Assembly (NCBI GenBank): GCA_947455725.1
Contig: CANGPL010000002.1
Coordinates: 1 to 64,000, forward strand
From: Hyphomicrobiales bacterium
Lineage (GTDB): Bacteria; Pseudomonadota; Alphaproteobacteria; Rhizobiales; Beijerinckiaceae
Direction of reading: 5' to 3'
DNA length: 64,000 nt
Shown here: in pieces, positions 1 to 9,479 of the stretch
Layout of the letters: every line of letters starts with the position of its first letter
Numbering within the stretch: position 1 is the stretch's first letter
Position numbers and translations under genes: made by a program
The notes under the pieces: model-generated
Database searches by the model: none
What the model was told of the DNA's origin: nothing
What the model saw: the letters and a program-made list of their open reading frames with translations, nothing else

Positions 1-138
1 CTCACGCGACCCATCTTTTTTGATCTCGTCGCCTTGGGCGAGGAACGCGAGATCAACGGCACACCAATGTTTGGCATCGCGTCAAAATCGGCGTTTTTCC
101 CCATGATAGAGGCAGCGCGCCTCGCTGACTTGTCATGA
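1..138 (+). CDS. DUF1285 family protein, C-terminal fragment
   Basis: Frame 1 is open from the window edge to a TGA at 136-138 and gives about 45 residues, including TRPIFFDLVALGEE and a later FFPM. This resembles the C-terminus of DUF1285 proteins as I remember the family. The N-terminal part lies outside the window. The stop overlaps the ATG of the following NUDIX gene (ATGA), which is the usual arrangement in Hyphomicrobiales, so the two are probably co-translated. Function unknown. Confidence 0.6.
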   Translation, partial: LTRPIFFDLVALGEEREINGTPMFGIASKSAFFPMIEAARLADLS

Positions 139-779
139 CGCGCCTTACCTTCGCCGATTTTAAAGCGAGAGCGGCAACGCGTTTATTGCGCCAACCGCTC
201 CCGGACGCCTTTGATCCTAATAAAATCCCGTCCAAAGGCGATCACCGACTAGCCGAAATGCTCGCCCCTCATGATGGCGCGCTTCACCGCCCGGCCGCCG
301 TCCTCATCCCGATTATTCCCCGCCCCGAAGGCGCGACCATTCTTCTGACGCAACGCGCATCCCACCTCAAAGATCACGCCGGCCAAGTGGCCTTTCCGGG
401 TGGCAAAATGGATATTCAAGAAACCGACCCGGTCCAAACCGCTATCCGCGAGGCTGAGGAAGAAATCGGTCTTACAACAGACTTCATCGACCCCATCGGC
501 TATCTCGAACCCTATCTGTCATCAACCGGCTTTCGCATTGTCCCTGTCATTGCCATCATTGATCCTGCTCATCACCTTTCCATCGATAGCAATGAGGTAG
601 AAAGCACCTTCGAAGTCCCACTTAGTTTTTTAATGGATGCCGCGCATCACGAAACCCACAGCCGAGAATGGCGCGGGACATTGCGCCATTACTATGCCAT
701 GCCGTATAATGGCCATTATATATGGGGTGTCACGGCCGGAATTATTCGCAACCTCTATGAGAAAGTGTATGGCGAATGA
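135..779 (+). CDS. NUDIX hydrolase, CoA pyrophosphatase type
   Basis: 214 residues. The NUDIX box is visible around residues 90-115: GGKMD, then REAEEEIGL, matching G-x5-E-x7-RE-U-x-EE-x-G-U. The QVAFPGGK context just before it is typical of the CoA-pyrophosphatase (NudL/PCD1) branch, which cleaves CoA to phosphopantetheine and 3',5'-ADP. The start codon overlaps the stop of the DUF1285 gene, and the stop overlaps the start of the next gene, so this is the second gene of a tight operon that ends with the CCA-adding enzyme. The exact substrate is inferred from family membership only. Confidence 0.85.
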   Translation: MTRLTFADFKARAATRLLRQPLPDAFDPNKIPSKGDHRLAEMLAPHDGALHRPAAVLIPIIPRPEGATILLTQRASHLKDHAGQVAFPGGKMDIQETDPVQTAIREAEEEIGLTTDFIDPIGYLEPYLSSTGFRIVPVIAIIDPAHHLSIDSNEVESTFEVPLSFLMDAAHHETHSREWRGTLRHYYAMPYNGHYIWGVTAGIIRNLYEKVYGE

Positions 780-1033
780 TACGCGTCACATTTGAAACGC
801 TTCTGCTCTTCCTCATACCCTTTCTCATCTATTCGGTATGGCTGAAAATCGGACAAAAATCAGCCCTTGATCCGGAATATTGGAGCCGCCCTTTGTTGGG
901 ATTGGTCAGTACTGGATTTATTCTCGTTGCACTCTTTTTTATTACAACGGGCCTCTTTTCAGAACGCCATTTAGGCGCGTATGTACCTGCTCATGTTGAA
1001 AACGGACAACTGGTTCCAGGCACGTTCAAATGA
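776..1033 (+). CDS. DUF6111 family small membrane protein
   Basis: 85 residues with two predicted membrane helices: about residues 5-24 (LLLFLIPFLIYSVWL) and 38-60 (LLGLVSTGFILVALFFIT), followed by a short hydrophilic tail. Length, layout and the position between a NUDIX gene and cca fit the DUF6111 family of alphaproteobacteria. Its start overlaps the NUDIX stop and its stop overlaps the cca start by four bases each. The function is unknown. The conserved coupling to cca is the only hint. Confidence 0.75.
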   Translation: MIRVTFETLLLFLIPFLIYSVWLKIGQKSALDPEYWSRPLLGLVSTGFILVALFFITTGLFSERHLGAYVPAHVENGQLVPGTFK

Positions 1034-2259
1034 GCAGTAATAATCGTCGCATTTCCATGACGGGGCCCCTTTCTGAGCAAGGACTTCATCGCCTTCTGGC
1101 GCTGTTATCAAGCGAAGGCGAACGGGCCTTGATCGTCGGTGGTGCTGTTCGAAATTCGCTGATGGGTTACCCGATTGGCGACATCGATATTGCGACAACG
1201 GTACGTCCTGAAAAAGTCATTGCCCGTGTCGGTACCGCAGGCATGCGTGCTATTCCCACGGGCTTTGCACATGGAACGGTTACCGTCGTCGTTGATGCGC
1301 AATCCTATGAGGTAACGACGCTACGCGAAGACATTGAAGCCGATGGCCGCCATGCAACCGTTATTTTTGGCGATGATTTCAAAAAAGACGCCGCACGCCG
1401 TGATTTCACGATGAACGCGCTTTACGCCGATAATTCCGGTTTTATCTATGATTATGTCGGTGGCCTCGAAGACATTCTCTATCGCCGCGTCAAATTTATC
1501 GGCGATGCAAAAACACGAATCAAAGAAGACTATCTTCGTATTCTGAGATTTTTCCGCTTCTCGGCAGACTATTCCGAAGGCAAGCTCGATCCCGACGGAA
1601 TAGCCGCCATCGTCGAAAAAAAAGAAGGTTTAAAAACGCTTTCGGCCGAGCGTGTCAAAAACGAATTGCTGAAACTTCTCTTGGCGAGAAAAACAGTACC
1701 CGTTCTCACAACCATGACGCATATTGGCATTTTTGATGTCATACTCGAACTACCCACAAGCGTGTCTTCCGTTGCGGGTTTGTTGCATCGCGATCCCGGC
1801 GCGGACGGCTTATTACGTCTCGCAGCCTTCTGCATCCACAAACCCGATGATGCGCTAATCCTTAAAAATCTCCTTAAACTATCAAACGCTGAAACGGATC
1901 GCCTCACTCATATTGGCACCGCGCTGATGCGGCTATCGGCTATGGCTCGTCCGATTGACCCGAGCCATATTCGGAAAATGGCGTTCCGTCTGGGTCGCCG
2001 TACGCTCACCGAGGCGCTGGTGATTGACGCGGCCCGCCGCGACTATTCGACCGATCCGGCCCTGCTCGCCGCCGCCGGAAGCGCCCCAACGACATCGCCC
2101 TTTACCGGCAATATGCTCCTCAAACGGGGCGTAGCGGAGGGTCGAAAAATCGGCGAAATGATCCAACGGGCCGAAGAAGCGTGGATTGCCGCCGATTTTC
2201 CGAGCGACTCGGCCCAATTAAACGGCTTTTTGAACGAGGCCATCAAAACCCTGTCATGA
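1030..2259 (+). CDS. cca: CCA tRNA nucleotidyltransferase
   Basis: 409 residues, class II polymerase-beta superfamily nucleotidyltransferase that adds or repairs the 3' CCA end of tRNAs. The N-terminal catalytic motif is clear: VGGAVRNSLMG followed by the metal-binding GDIDIAT (D-x-D) near residues 36-57. RRDFTMNALY (about residue 122) and LRFFRF (about 173) follow as the family's template and RNA-binding motifs. The C-terminal half is helical and carries no HD phosphohydrolase motif, so it matches the alphaproteobacterial short form. Last gene of the overlapping string that begins at the window edge. Confidence 0.93.
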   Translation: MSSNNRRISMTGPLSEQGLHRLLALLSSEGERALIVGGAVRNSLMGYPIGDIDIATTVRPEKVIARVGTAGMRAIPTGFAHGTVTVVVDAQSYEVTTLREDIEADGRHATVIFGDDFKKDAARRDFTMNALYADNSGFIYDYVGGLEDILYRRVKFIGDAKTRIKEDYLRILRFFRFSADYSEGKLDPDGIAAIVEKKEGLKTLSAERVKNELLKLLLARKTVPVLTTMTHIGIFDVILELPTSVSSVAGLLHRDPGADGLLRLAAFCIHKPDDALILKNLLKLSNAETDRLTHIGTALMRLSAMARPIDPSHIRKMAFRLGRRTLTEALVIDAARRDYSTDPALLAAAGSAPTTSPFTGNMLLKRGVAEGRKIGEMIQRAEEAWIAADFPSDSAQLNGFLNEAIKTLS

Positions 2260-2332
2260 TGAACAGGGTATTTTGGGCTTAACCTTTTCCCTCCTCATGC
2301 GTTAGACTACCGGCTGAAAGGGAGCGGAACCT

Positions 2333-2605
2333 GTGAATTCATCGTCAAAAGGCCCGTCTGATTTAGCGCATCGCATGGCAGACCGTCGCCGTACGGGCGG
2401 GCCGGTGCAATCCTCTATCCGTCAAGAAACCGGACAATGGAGCCGCGAAACCTTTGTGATGCCGCGCATCGACGCCCGTGAAAAAGCCCGCGCGCTCTTC
2501 GCCCGTTTCCCGAAAGCGGCCTATATGACCGAAATCGAATGGTGGCGCGAATGCGATGACGGTCAAATCGAATTCACGATTCGTCGTTTGCGTAGCTCGG
2601 ACTGA
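2333..2605 (+). CDS. conserved hypothetical protein, 90 aa
   Basis: GTG start at 2333 supported by GGGAGCGG about 8 bases upstream. The 90-residue product is hydrophilic and basic, without membrane segments or a signal peptide. Its C-terminal half (MTEIEWWRECDDGQIEF) looks like a small folded domain with several tryptophans, and the N-terminal 30 residues look disordered. I do not recognise a named family. It lies between cca and the MoxR gene in the same direction. The coding call rests on the ribosome-binding site, composition and compact placement. Confidence 0.6.
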   Translation: MNSSSKGPSDLAHRMADRRRTGGPVQSSIRQETGQWSRETFVMPRIDAREKARALFARFPKAAYMTEIEWWRECDDGQIEFTIRRLRSSD

Positions 2606-2701
2606 GCCATCCCATTCGACAACCTTGCTTTCGCCTTAAAAAACCGCGACCTTAGCGCGAGATTTTTCGGCCAGACTTAACTTTTCCTGAAAGCGCCATC
2701 G

Positions 2702-3709
2702 ATGAATGATCAACCACCAGCAAATGAAATGACCGAAGACGAGCTCATTGCGTTTACAGAAAACATAACCAAAGAGCTCCACGCCTCGCGCGAAGCCATC
2801 GGCACGGTTGTATTCGGCCAGCACGAAGCCATCGAAAATGCGTTGATCACGATTTTATCAGGCGGCCATGCGTTGCTCGTTGGCGTTCCGGGCCTCGCCA
2901 AAACGAGGCTTGTCGAAACGCTCGGCATTGTCCTTGGGCTAGAGAACCGCCGCATTCAGTTCACACCTGATCTGATGCCATCTGATATTATCGGCTCGGA
3001 AGTGATGGACGCCTCAGCAAGCGGCCAGCGTCAGTTTCGCTTTATCAAAGGCCCGATCTTCACAAGCCTTTTAATGGCCGATGAAATCAACCGCGCAAGT
3101 CCACGTACGCAATCCGCTCTCCTGCAAGCGATGCAGGAATATCACGTTACCGTTGCAGGTGATCGTTACGATCTACCACGCCCGTTCCATGTGCTCGCAA
3201 CAGAAAACCCGATTGAGCAAGAAGGCACCTATCCCCTTCCCGAAGCGCAGCTTGATCGCTTTCTGATGCAGGTCGATATGACCTATCCCGATGAAGCAAC
3301 CGAACGTCGCATTCTGATTGAAACGACAGCAAGCATAGAGGCAAAGGCCAAGCCTGTTCTATCCGCGCACATGCTGCAATCCGCGCAGCAACTGGTTCGC
3401 CGCATCCCGATTGGTGAGTCGGTTGTTGATGCGATTTTAAAACTCACAAGAGCCGCGCGCCCGGGCGGCGATGTCGAAGAGATCGCGCAGCATCTCGCAT
3501 GGGGCGCAGGCCCGCGCGCAGGTCAAGCGCTCATGCTCGCGGTCCGCGCCCGTGCGCTCATTCAAGGTAGATTTGCGCCTTCTATCGATGATGTAGCCGC
3601 ATTGGCCGCACCCGTACTGAAACATCGTTTGGCGCTCACCTTTAAAGCGCGCGCCGAAGGCCTTTCGGTCGACGGATTAATTGCTCGCCTCACCGAACTC
3701 GTTTTGTGA
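2702..3709 (+). CDS. MoxR family AAA+ ATPase
   Basis: 335 residues. Walker A is LVGVPGLAKTRLVETL near residue 58. Walker B/sensor region is LLMADEINRASPRTQSALLQAM near 123, and LATENPIEQEGTYPLPEAQLDRFL near 160-183 is the MoxR signature. MoxR ATPases act as chaperones that mature or insert cofactors into VWA-domain partners. Downstream are a DUF58 protein and two large VWA/DUF4159-type membrane proteins in the same direction, the standard MoxR - DUF58 - BatA-like set. No target is identified by the sequence. Confidence 0.92.
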   Translation: MNDQPPANEMTEDELIAFTENITKELHASREAIGTVVFGQHEAIENALITILSGGHALLVGVPGLAKTRLVETLGIVLGLENRRIQFTPDLMPSDIIGSEVMDASASGQRQFRFIKGPIFTSLLMADEINRASPRTQSALLQAMQEYHVTVAGDRYDLPRPFHVLATENPIEQEGTYPLPEAQLDRFLMQVDMTYPDEATERRILIETTASIEAKAKPVLSAHMLQSAQQLVRRIPIGESVVDAILKLTRAARPGGDVEEIAQHLAWGAGPRAGQALMLAVRARALIQGRFAPSIDDVAALAAPVLKHRLALTFKARAEGLSVDGLIARLTELVL

Positions 3710-3722
3710 CGGAACCCTCGTT

Positions 3723-4613
3723 TTGGTTCAGGTAACGCTTACACGATCCGATCCTTTAAAAGTGAGCGCCGCTGCAGGTGCCTTGGCAGCGCGACTGCCT
3801 TTGATCGTCATCGAAGCACGCCGCATCTCATCCATCCTCGCGGCAGGCTTACATGGCCGCGGCCGCGCAGGCCCCGGCGAGGCCTTCTGGCAATATCGCA
3901 ATTTGATGAGCGGAGAATCCACAAGCCGTATCGACTGGCGCCGATCCGCACGTCATGAGACAACCTTTTTCGTTCGCGAGCGCGAATGGGAATCGCCTCA
4001 CGCCTTTCATCTTTGGATTGATCGCTCCGCCTCCATGCATTTTTGCTCGACGCTTGCTCCCCTTTCAAAAGGTGACCGCGCCTTAATCATTGGCTTGGCG
4101 CTCGCTGATCTCTTGGTGCGATCCGGCGAAAGCGTTGCCCTCATGGGACTTACCCGCCCAACATCATCGCGCCATGTCATCAATCTTTTTGCCGAAGCGA
4201 TGATCGCGCAGCCCGTCGATCAACACGATGAACTGCCCAATCATCCGCTTACATCCCGAAGCGAAGCAATCTTAATCGGCGATTTTTTATCCCCGATAGA
4301 CACTTTATCAAAGCGCCTCGCAAGCCTATCGGCACAAGGGGCAAAAGGACACCTTCTACAAATACTCGATCCAGCCGAACTCTCCTTTCCCTTTGCAGGA
4401 GAAGCAGAACTGATATCCTTAGAGGATAACCAAAGGCTCGATATTGGCGACGCGCAAAGCTTCCGATCAATCTATTTAGAACGCATGCTAAGCCACCGCG
4501 AAAGCCTTCACACATTATCGGCAAAAATCGGGTGGCATCTCGACGAACACCTCACCAATGCACCCGCATCTGACGCGGTAAAAAATCTATTGATGCGGAT
4601 GGTGGCGCGATGA
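3723..4613 (+). CDS. DUF58 domain-containing protein
   Basis: About 296 residues from a TTG at 3723. A TTG at 3681 is also possible but would overlap the MoxR gene by 29 bases. The DUF58 core is obvious: GRGRAGPGEAFWQYR near residue 46, IDWRRSARH near 71, then a degenerate VWA-like segment starting WIDRSASMHF. DUF58 proteins are the usual partners of MoxR ATPases. The stop overlaps the next start (ATGA), so translation is probably coupled. No signal peptide is seen; the protein probably sits at the cytoplasmic membrane face through its partners. Confidence 0.85.
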   Translation: MVQVTLTRSDPLKVSAAAGALAARLPLIVIEARRISSILAAGLHGRGRAGPGEAFWQYRNLMSGESTSRIDWRRSARHETTFFVREREWESPHAFHLWIDRSASMHFCSTLAPLSKGDRALIIGLALADLLVRSGESVALMGLTRPTSSRHVINLFAEAMIAQPVDQHDELPNHPLTSRSEAILIGDFLSPIDTLSKRLASLSAQGAKGHLLQILDPAELSFPFAGEAELISLEDNQRLDIGDAQSFRSIYLERMLSHRESLHTLSAKIGWHLDEHLTNAPASDAVKNLLMRMVAR

Positions 4614-7393
4614 TGGGTCTATCATCCATCGGCTTCGTGCAGCCTTGGCTCTTTCTGGCGCTATTCGCGCTACCGGCCTTGTGGGTTTTGCTGCGCTTAA
4701 AGCCACCACGTCCAAAAACTATTCCTTTTCCACCCTTTCCATTGCTGGACAAGGAAATACAAAAGCAGCCCAAGCCGCGGCAATTGCCCCTATGGCTGTT
4801 GCTTATTCGTCTTGCCCTTTGTTGTATCGTCATAACTGCTATGACAGGCCCTATCCTTGAGCCTGAACATCAGCTTCTAGACGGATCAAATCCGCTTCTT
4901 ATTATGGTGGACGACGATTGGGCCGCTGCTTCTGATTGGGCAGGTCGCCAAACCATGCTCGAAGAAATCATGTCCGAAGCAGATCGCGCCAATCGCCCTG
5001 TCGCTCTCTTGGCAACGGGCAATCACATCATGCCCAAACTCTCACCGGTCGCTGCGCTGCGCGATCAAATCCGAAGCCTAGTGCCAAAGCCATACTCGCA
5101 AGACCGCGCCGCTTTACTTGCACCCGTCCAACGCTTTTTAACGGAGCAACCAAGCGCTGATATCCTTTATCTAGCCACCACCATCGCGCGTGCCGATGAA
5201 GAGAATATCATCGCACCTTTGAAGGATGTTTTTAAAAATCGGAAGATCACGCTTATAACGGATCCCTCAGCAAAACCGCTCGCTCTTGCAGGTGCAACAA
5301 ATGGCCCTGATGGATTTTCCGTGCGGATCATCAAGGCTGATAGCACCTCTGAGCACTCCGGCCTTATACGCGCCTATGATTCCAAAAGCCGCGTCATCGG
5401 CGAAACACCGTTCAAGCTTGAGGCTTCAACATCACATGCAACCGCGCAATTTAATCTACCAACGGAACTTAAAAACGAAATCGCGCGCATTGAAATTGAT
5501 GGCCAACATTCCGCCGGAGCTGTCGCTCTCATTGATGGCGAAAGCCGCCGCCGTAAGATTGGCCTCGTGTCCGGCATTTCAGCCGATGCCGCGCAGCCTT
5601 TGCTGTCGCCGACATGGTTTGTGGCGCAAGCGCTTCGTCCCTATGCGGATCTCATGGAACCTCGCGGCGGACCGAATGAAGCGATCGCAAAACTGCTTGA
5701 AGCCAAAACCTCCATGATCGTAATGACCGATGTCGGAACGCTCGCCACCGAGGTTGAAAAGAGCCTATCCGATTTTGTTAAATCAGGCGGCGTGGTGGTA
5801 CGCTTTGCTGGCCCGCGTACCACATCGGTCAAAGACGGGCTCCTGCCCGTTCGCATCCGCCCCGGCGATCGTTCGCTTGGCGGCGCGCTCACATGGGATA
5901 CGCCGAAACATCTAGCGCCCTTTTCAACGGAAAGCCCCTTTGCCGGCATTGATGCACCCGAAGAAATCTCGATCACGCGACAATTACTGGCCGAGCCTGA
6001 CGCCGATCTAGGCCATAAGACGTGGGCCGCTTTATCCGATGGCACACCCATCGTCACCGCTGAAAAGCGTGGCAACGGTCTCGTGGTTTTGTTTCATGTC
6101 ACAGCCGACACAACATGGTCGAGCCTGCCAATTTCCGGCAGCTTCGTCGAGATGCTTCGTCGCATCGTAACATTGTCCAATCGCTTGGAAGCAAACACCA
6201 CGACGCCAGTCAATCAAAGCACGGCAGCACCGCATTTAACGCTCAGCGGTTTCGGTATTCTTGGCGCTCCAACGGCTAGTGACAAGCCAATCGAAAACGG
6301 AAATCCAAAGCGCGCCGATATCGACCACCCCGCAGGCCTTTATGGTGATCCTGAAAATCCTTCGACGCTGAATGTCTTACACGATGGTGATGCCCTAACA
6401 GTGTTGGACTTCGAAAGTCTCAATGCGCATCGCATCGAGCTGAAGGCACAAGTCAGCTATGATCTGCGTCCCGCTTTGCTCCTTCTCGCCGCACTTCTTT
6501 TTATCATGGATGCACTCGCAACCTGTGTCATACGCGGTGGCATAACACCAATTTCATTCCGCGTTCCAAAAGCCATTAGCATCATCGTCTTATTGATCAT
6601 CGCTTCACCCTTACTTCGTATTCCATCAGCGCATACTGCCCCTCTCGCACCGAAAGATGCAGAAGGCCCTCTGCTCACGCATTTTGCCTATGTTGTCACC
6701 GGCGATCCAACGATCGACGACATAAGCCGCGCAGGCTTAGCAAGCCTATCAATCTTTCTTGCGGAACATACCGCGCTTGAACCAGGCGATCCCATCGGCG
6801 TTGATCTCACGAATGACGACATCGCCGTCTATCCTTTGCTTTATTGGCCCATGGCACCAGCACGGCCAATACCGAATTCAACAGGCTTGCAAAAAGTTGA
6901 TGCCTTTATGCGCGATGGTGGAACGGTTCTCTTCGATACACGTGATGCAGCCCTTGCCGCGCCGGGCCTTGATATCACGCCGGAAACAAAAACACTGCGC
7001 CTTATCTTGGCCAATCTCTCGATCCCTGCGCTTGAGCCCGTTCCCACTGATCACGTCTTGACCAAAGCATTTTATCTCATCAATCGTTTTCCCGGTCGCT
7101 ATGCGGAAGGCACAACATGGATCGAGGCTCTGCCGAAATCCAATCAAGACAGCGATGAACCCGTGCACGCGGGCGATGGCGTATCAGCAGTCATCATCAC
7201 GTCCAATGATCTCGCCGCCGCATGGGCAACCGATCGCGATGGTCAGCCCCTTTATCCGCTCACGCAATCCATGCCTCGCCAACGCGAAATGGCACTGCGT
7301 GCAGGCACCAATATCGCAATGTATGTTTTAACAGGCAATTACAAAGCCGATCAGGTCCACGTCCCTGCTCTGCTTGAGCGATTGGGGCATTAA
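4610..7393 (+). CDS. BatA/DUF4159 domain membrane protein
   Basis: 927 residues. The N-terminus is a BatA-like module: a hydrophobic helix (WLFLALFALPALWVLLRLK), then PFPPFPLL and a second helix around 62-80. A long periplasmic-type region follows, with a second membrane pair around residues 618-670 (PALLLLAALLFIMDALATCV and ISIIVLLIIASPLL). The C-terminal ~220 residues (LLTHFAYVVTGDPTIDD to the end) look like DUF4159, a glutamine-amidotransferase-like fold. The family usually accompanies MoxR/DUF58 and is predicted to act in the envelope; the activity is unknown. ATG 4610 overlaps the DUF58 stop; ATG 4613 is an alternative. Confidence 0.82.
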   Translation: MMGLSSIGFVQPWLFLALFALPALWVLLRLKPPRPKTIPFPPFPLLDKEIQKQPKPRQLPLWLLLIRLALCCIVITAMTGPILEPEHQLLDGSNPLLIMVDDDWAAASDWAGRQTMLEEIMSEADRANRPVALLATGNHIMPKLSPVAALRDQIRSLVPKPYSQDRAALLAPVQRFLTEQPSADILYLATTIARADEENIIAPLKDVFKNRKITLITDPSAKPLALAGATNGPDGFSVRIIKADSTSEHSGLIRAYDSKSRVIGETPFKLEASTSHATAQFNLPTELKNEIARIEIDGQHSAGAVALIDGESRRRKIGLVSGISADAAQPLLSPTWFVAQALRPYADLMEPRGGPNEAIAKLLEAKTSMIVMTDVGTLATEVEKSLSDFVKSGGVVVRFAGPRTTSVKDGLLPVRIRPGDRSLGGALTWDTPKHLAPFSTESPFAGIDAPEEISITRQLLAEPDADLGHKTWAALSDGTPIVTAEKRGNGLVVLFHVTADTTWSSLPISGSFVEMLRRIVTLSNRLEANTTTPVNQSTAAPHLTLSGFGILGAPTASDKPIENGNPKRADIDHPAGLYGDPENPSTLNVLHDGDALTVLDFESLNAHRIELKAQVSYDLRPALLLLAALLFIMDALATCVIRGGITPISFRVPKAISIIVLLIIASPLLRIPSAHTAPLAPKDAEGPLLTHFAYVVTGDPTIDDISRAGLASLSIFLAEHTALEPGDPIGVDLTNDDIAVYPLLYWPMAPARPIPNSTGLQKVDAFMRDGGTVLFDTRDAALAAPGLDITPETKTLRLILANLSIPALEPVPTDHVLTKAFYLINRFPGRYAEGTTWIEALPKSNQDSDEPVHAGDGVSAVIITSNDLAAAWATDRDGQPLYPLTQSMPRQREMALRAGTNIAMYVLTGNYKADQVHVPALLERLGH

Positions 7394-7394
7394 G

Positions 7395-9479
7395 ATGTTC
7401 TCCATCGTCTGGTCCCCCATCCTCTCGTCTTTATGGTTCAGTCTACTAAGCTTAGGCATCATTCTACCCATCATCGCAATGGTGATTGCACGCCAGCGTG
7501 GCGCGCTTTATCGGCTCATCGCTGCCATTGCGCTCATCGCCGCCTTGGGCAATCCCTCTTTCGAAATTGAAAACCGCGAAGCGCTTAAAGATATCGTTGC
7601 CCTCGTCATTGATCATTCAGGCTCGCAATCGCTTTCAAACCGCAGTGATCAAACCAATAAGACTATCGATGCCGTTAAAAAGAAACTAGCCAACCTCCCC
7701 ACGATCGACGTCAGAACCATCGAGGTTAATGACACGAATGACGACGGCACGCTGGCCTTCCACGCCCTGCAACGCGGCCTCTCCGATGTCGCTCCCGAAC
7801 GTATCGGCGGCGCGCTTTTCATCACCGATGGTCAAGTCGATGATGTTCCCAAATCCATTGAAGCCCTGGGCTTTAAAGCACCCGTCCACGCCTTGATCAC
7901 CGGCTATGAAGGCGAACGCGATCGGCGTATTGAACTCATCGATACACCGCAATTCGGCATAGTCGCCAAAGATCAACTCATCCGCTTGCGCATTACCGAT
8001 CCCGGCTCAAACGCACCTATTCCTGTCACCGTTCGACGCGACGGGCAGCCGATTGCGGGCGGCACGGCGCAACCCGGCAAGCTCATCAGTCTGCCGATCC
8101 ATATTGAACATGGCGGCCCCAATGTAATCGAGATCGAAGCCGAGCCTGTTAATGGCGAGTTAACAACCATCAACAACAAAGTCGTCATCACCATCGAAGG
8201 CATTCGCGATCGTTTAAAAGTGTTGCTCGTCTCGGGCATCCCGCATCCCGGTGAGCGGACATGGCGCAACACACTTAAATCCGATGCGAATGTCGATCTG
8301 GTTCACTTCACCATTTTACGCCCGCCAGAAAAGCAAGATGGCACGCCGGTTAACGAGCTCTCGCTCATCGCCTTTCCAACGCGCGAATTGTTCGAAACCA
8401 AAATCGCCGATTTTGATTTGATCATCTTCGATCGCTACGCCGATCTCGCAATTTTGCCGCCCGCTTATTTTGGTAATATTGTGCGCTATGTGCGCAATGG
8501 TGGCGCGTTGCTCATCGCCGCTGGTCCTGAATTCGCAGGGTCCGAGAGCCCCGCCGAAACACCATTGCGTGCCTTGCTTCCTGCGTTCCCGGATGGGGAT
8601 ATTGTTGAACATCCCTTTCTTCCGCGCGTAACAGAAGCAGGTAAGCGCCATCCCGTCACGCGTGATTTATCCGGCAGCACCACCGAGCCCCCGCAATGGG
8701 GCGAATGGACACGACAAATTTCAACAGGCAATATTTCAGGCACCGCGATCATGAGCGGCGATGCCGATAAGCCACTGCTTATTTTACGCCACGAAAACAA
8801 AGGCCGCGTGGCTTTACTTTTATCTGATCACGCTTGGCTCTGGGCGCGAAATTTTAGAGGTGGCGGTCCGCATCTCGATCTGCTTCGCCGCTTGGGGCAC
8901 TGGCTCATGAAAGAGCCGCAATTGGAAGAGGAAGCCATCCGCGCAACCGCACAAGGCACGCGTCTCACCATTGAGCGGCAAACCATGGCGGATGCGGTAA
9001 AGCCGATAACGGTAACAAGTCCAAACGGCCAAATCCAATCCGTCACCTTGCAATCTGTTAAGCCCGGCCTTTGGCGCGCCGAATTAAGCCCCGGCGCATT
9101 GGGCCTTTATCGGATCAGTGACGGAGAGCTAACAGCCTTCGCCAATCTCGGCCCTGCCAATCCGCGCGAGTTCCAGAATGTGCTTTCAACGCCAGACAGG
9201 CTCGCCACACTAGTTGGCGCAACAGGCGGCTCGGTACGAAGGATCGCGCGCCATCAAGACGAGACACCCTTGATACCGTCCATCCTCACCATGAGCGGCA
9301 ATGGGCGTTATGCCGGCAATGATTTTATCGCGTTCAAAAACACCGGCAGCTCAACCCTGCTCGGCTTGAGCCATTGGCCTATTTTCACCGGTCTTGCGGG
9401 CCTTGCTTTGCTCATCGCAAGCCTCTTAACGGGTTGGCTTGGCGAGGGAATTGGCTTTAAGCGGCAGCCGAAACTTTAA
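7395..9479 (+). CDS. large membrane protein of the MoxR cluster (glutamine-amidotransferase-like/VWA-like)
   Basis: 694 residues from ATG 7395, two bases after the preceding stop. A TTG at 7374 would overlap it. Two N-terminal membrane helices (residues ~10-28 and 38-52), a VWA-like domain starting IVALVIDHSGSQS near residue 70, a central class-I-glutamine-amidotransferase-like region (LIIFDRYADLAILPPAYFGNI around 340), and a C-terminal helix (FTGLAGLALLIASLLTGWL). The membrane topology suggests a periplasmic sensor or assembly factor working with the MoxR ATPase. The 3' end overlaps the convergent acetyltransferase gene by 23 bases. Confidence 0.8.
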   Translation: MFSIVWSPILSSLWFSLLSLGIILPIIAMVIARQRGALYRLIAAIALIAALGNPSFEIENREALKDIVALVIDHSGSQSLSNRSDQTNKTIDAVKKKLANLPTIDVRTIEVNDTNDDGTLAFHALQRGLSDVAPERIGGALFITDGQVDDVPKSIEALGFKAPVHALITGYEGERDRRIELIDTPQFGIVAKDQLIRLRITDPGSNAPIPVTVRRDGQPIAGGTAQPGKLISLPIHIEHGGPNVIEIEAEPVNGELTTINNKVVITIEGIRDRLKVLLVSGIPHPGERTWRNTLKSDANVDLVHFTILRPPEKQDGTPVNELSLIAFPTRELFETKIADFDLIIFDRYADLAILPPAYFGNIVRYVRNGGALLIAAGPEFAGSESPAETPLRALLPAFPDGDIVEHPFLPRVTEAGKRHPVTRDLSGSTTEPPQWGEWTRQISTGNISGTAIMSGDADKPLLILRHENKGRVALLLSDHAWLWARNFRGGGPHLDLLRRLGHWLMKEPQLEEEAIRATAQGTRLTIERQTMADAVKPITVTSPNGQIQSVTLQSVKPGLWRAELSPGALGLYRISDGELTAFANLGPANPREFQNVLSTPDRLATLVGATGGSVRRIARHQDETPLIPSILTMSGNGRYAGNDFIAFKNTGSSTLLGLSHWPIFTGLAGLALLIASLLTGWLGEGIGFKRQPKL

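Noticed and set aside
5286-5717. 143-residue ORF inside the DUF4159-type gene
   Set aside because: Same-strand shadow frame of a conserved membrane protein, with no ribosome-binding site or recognisable fold.
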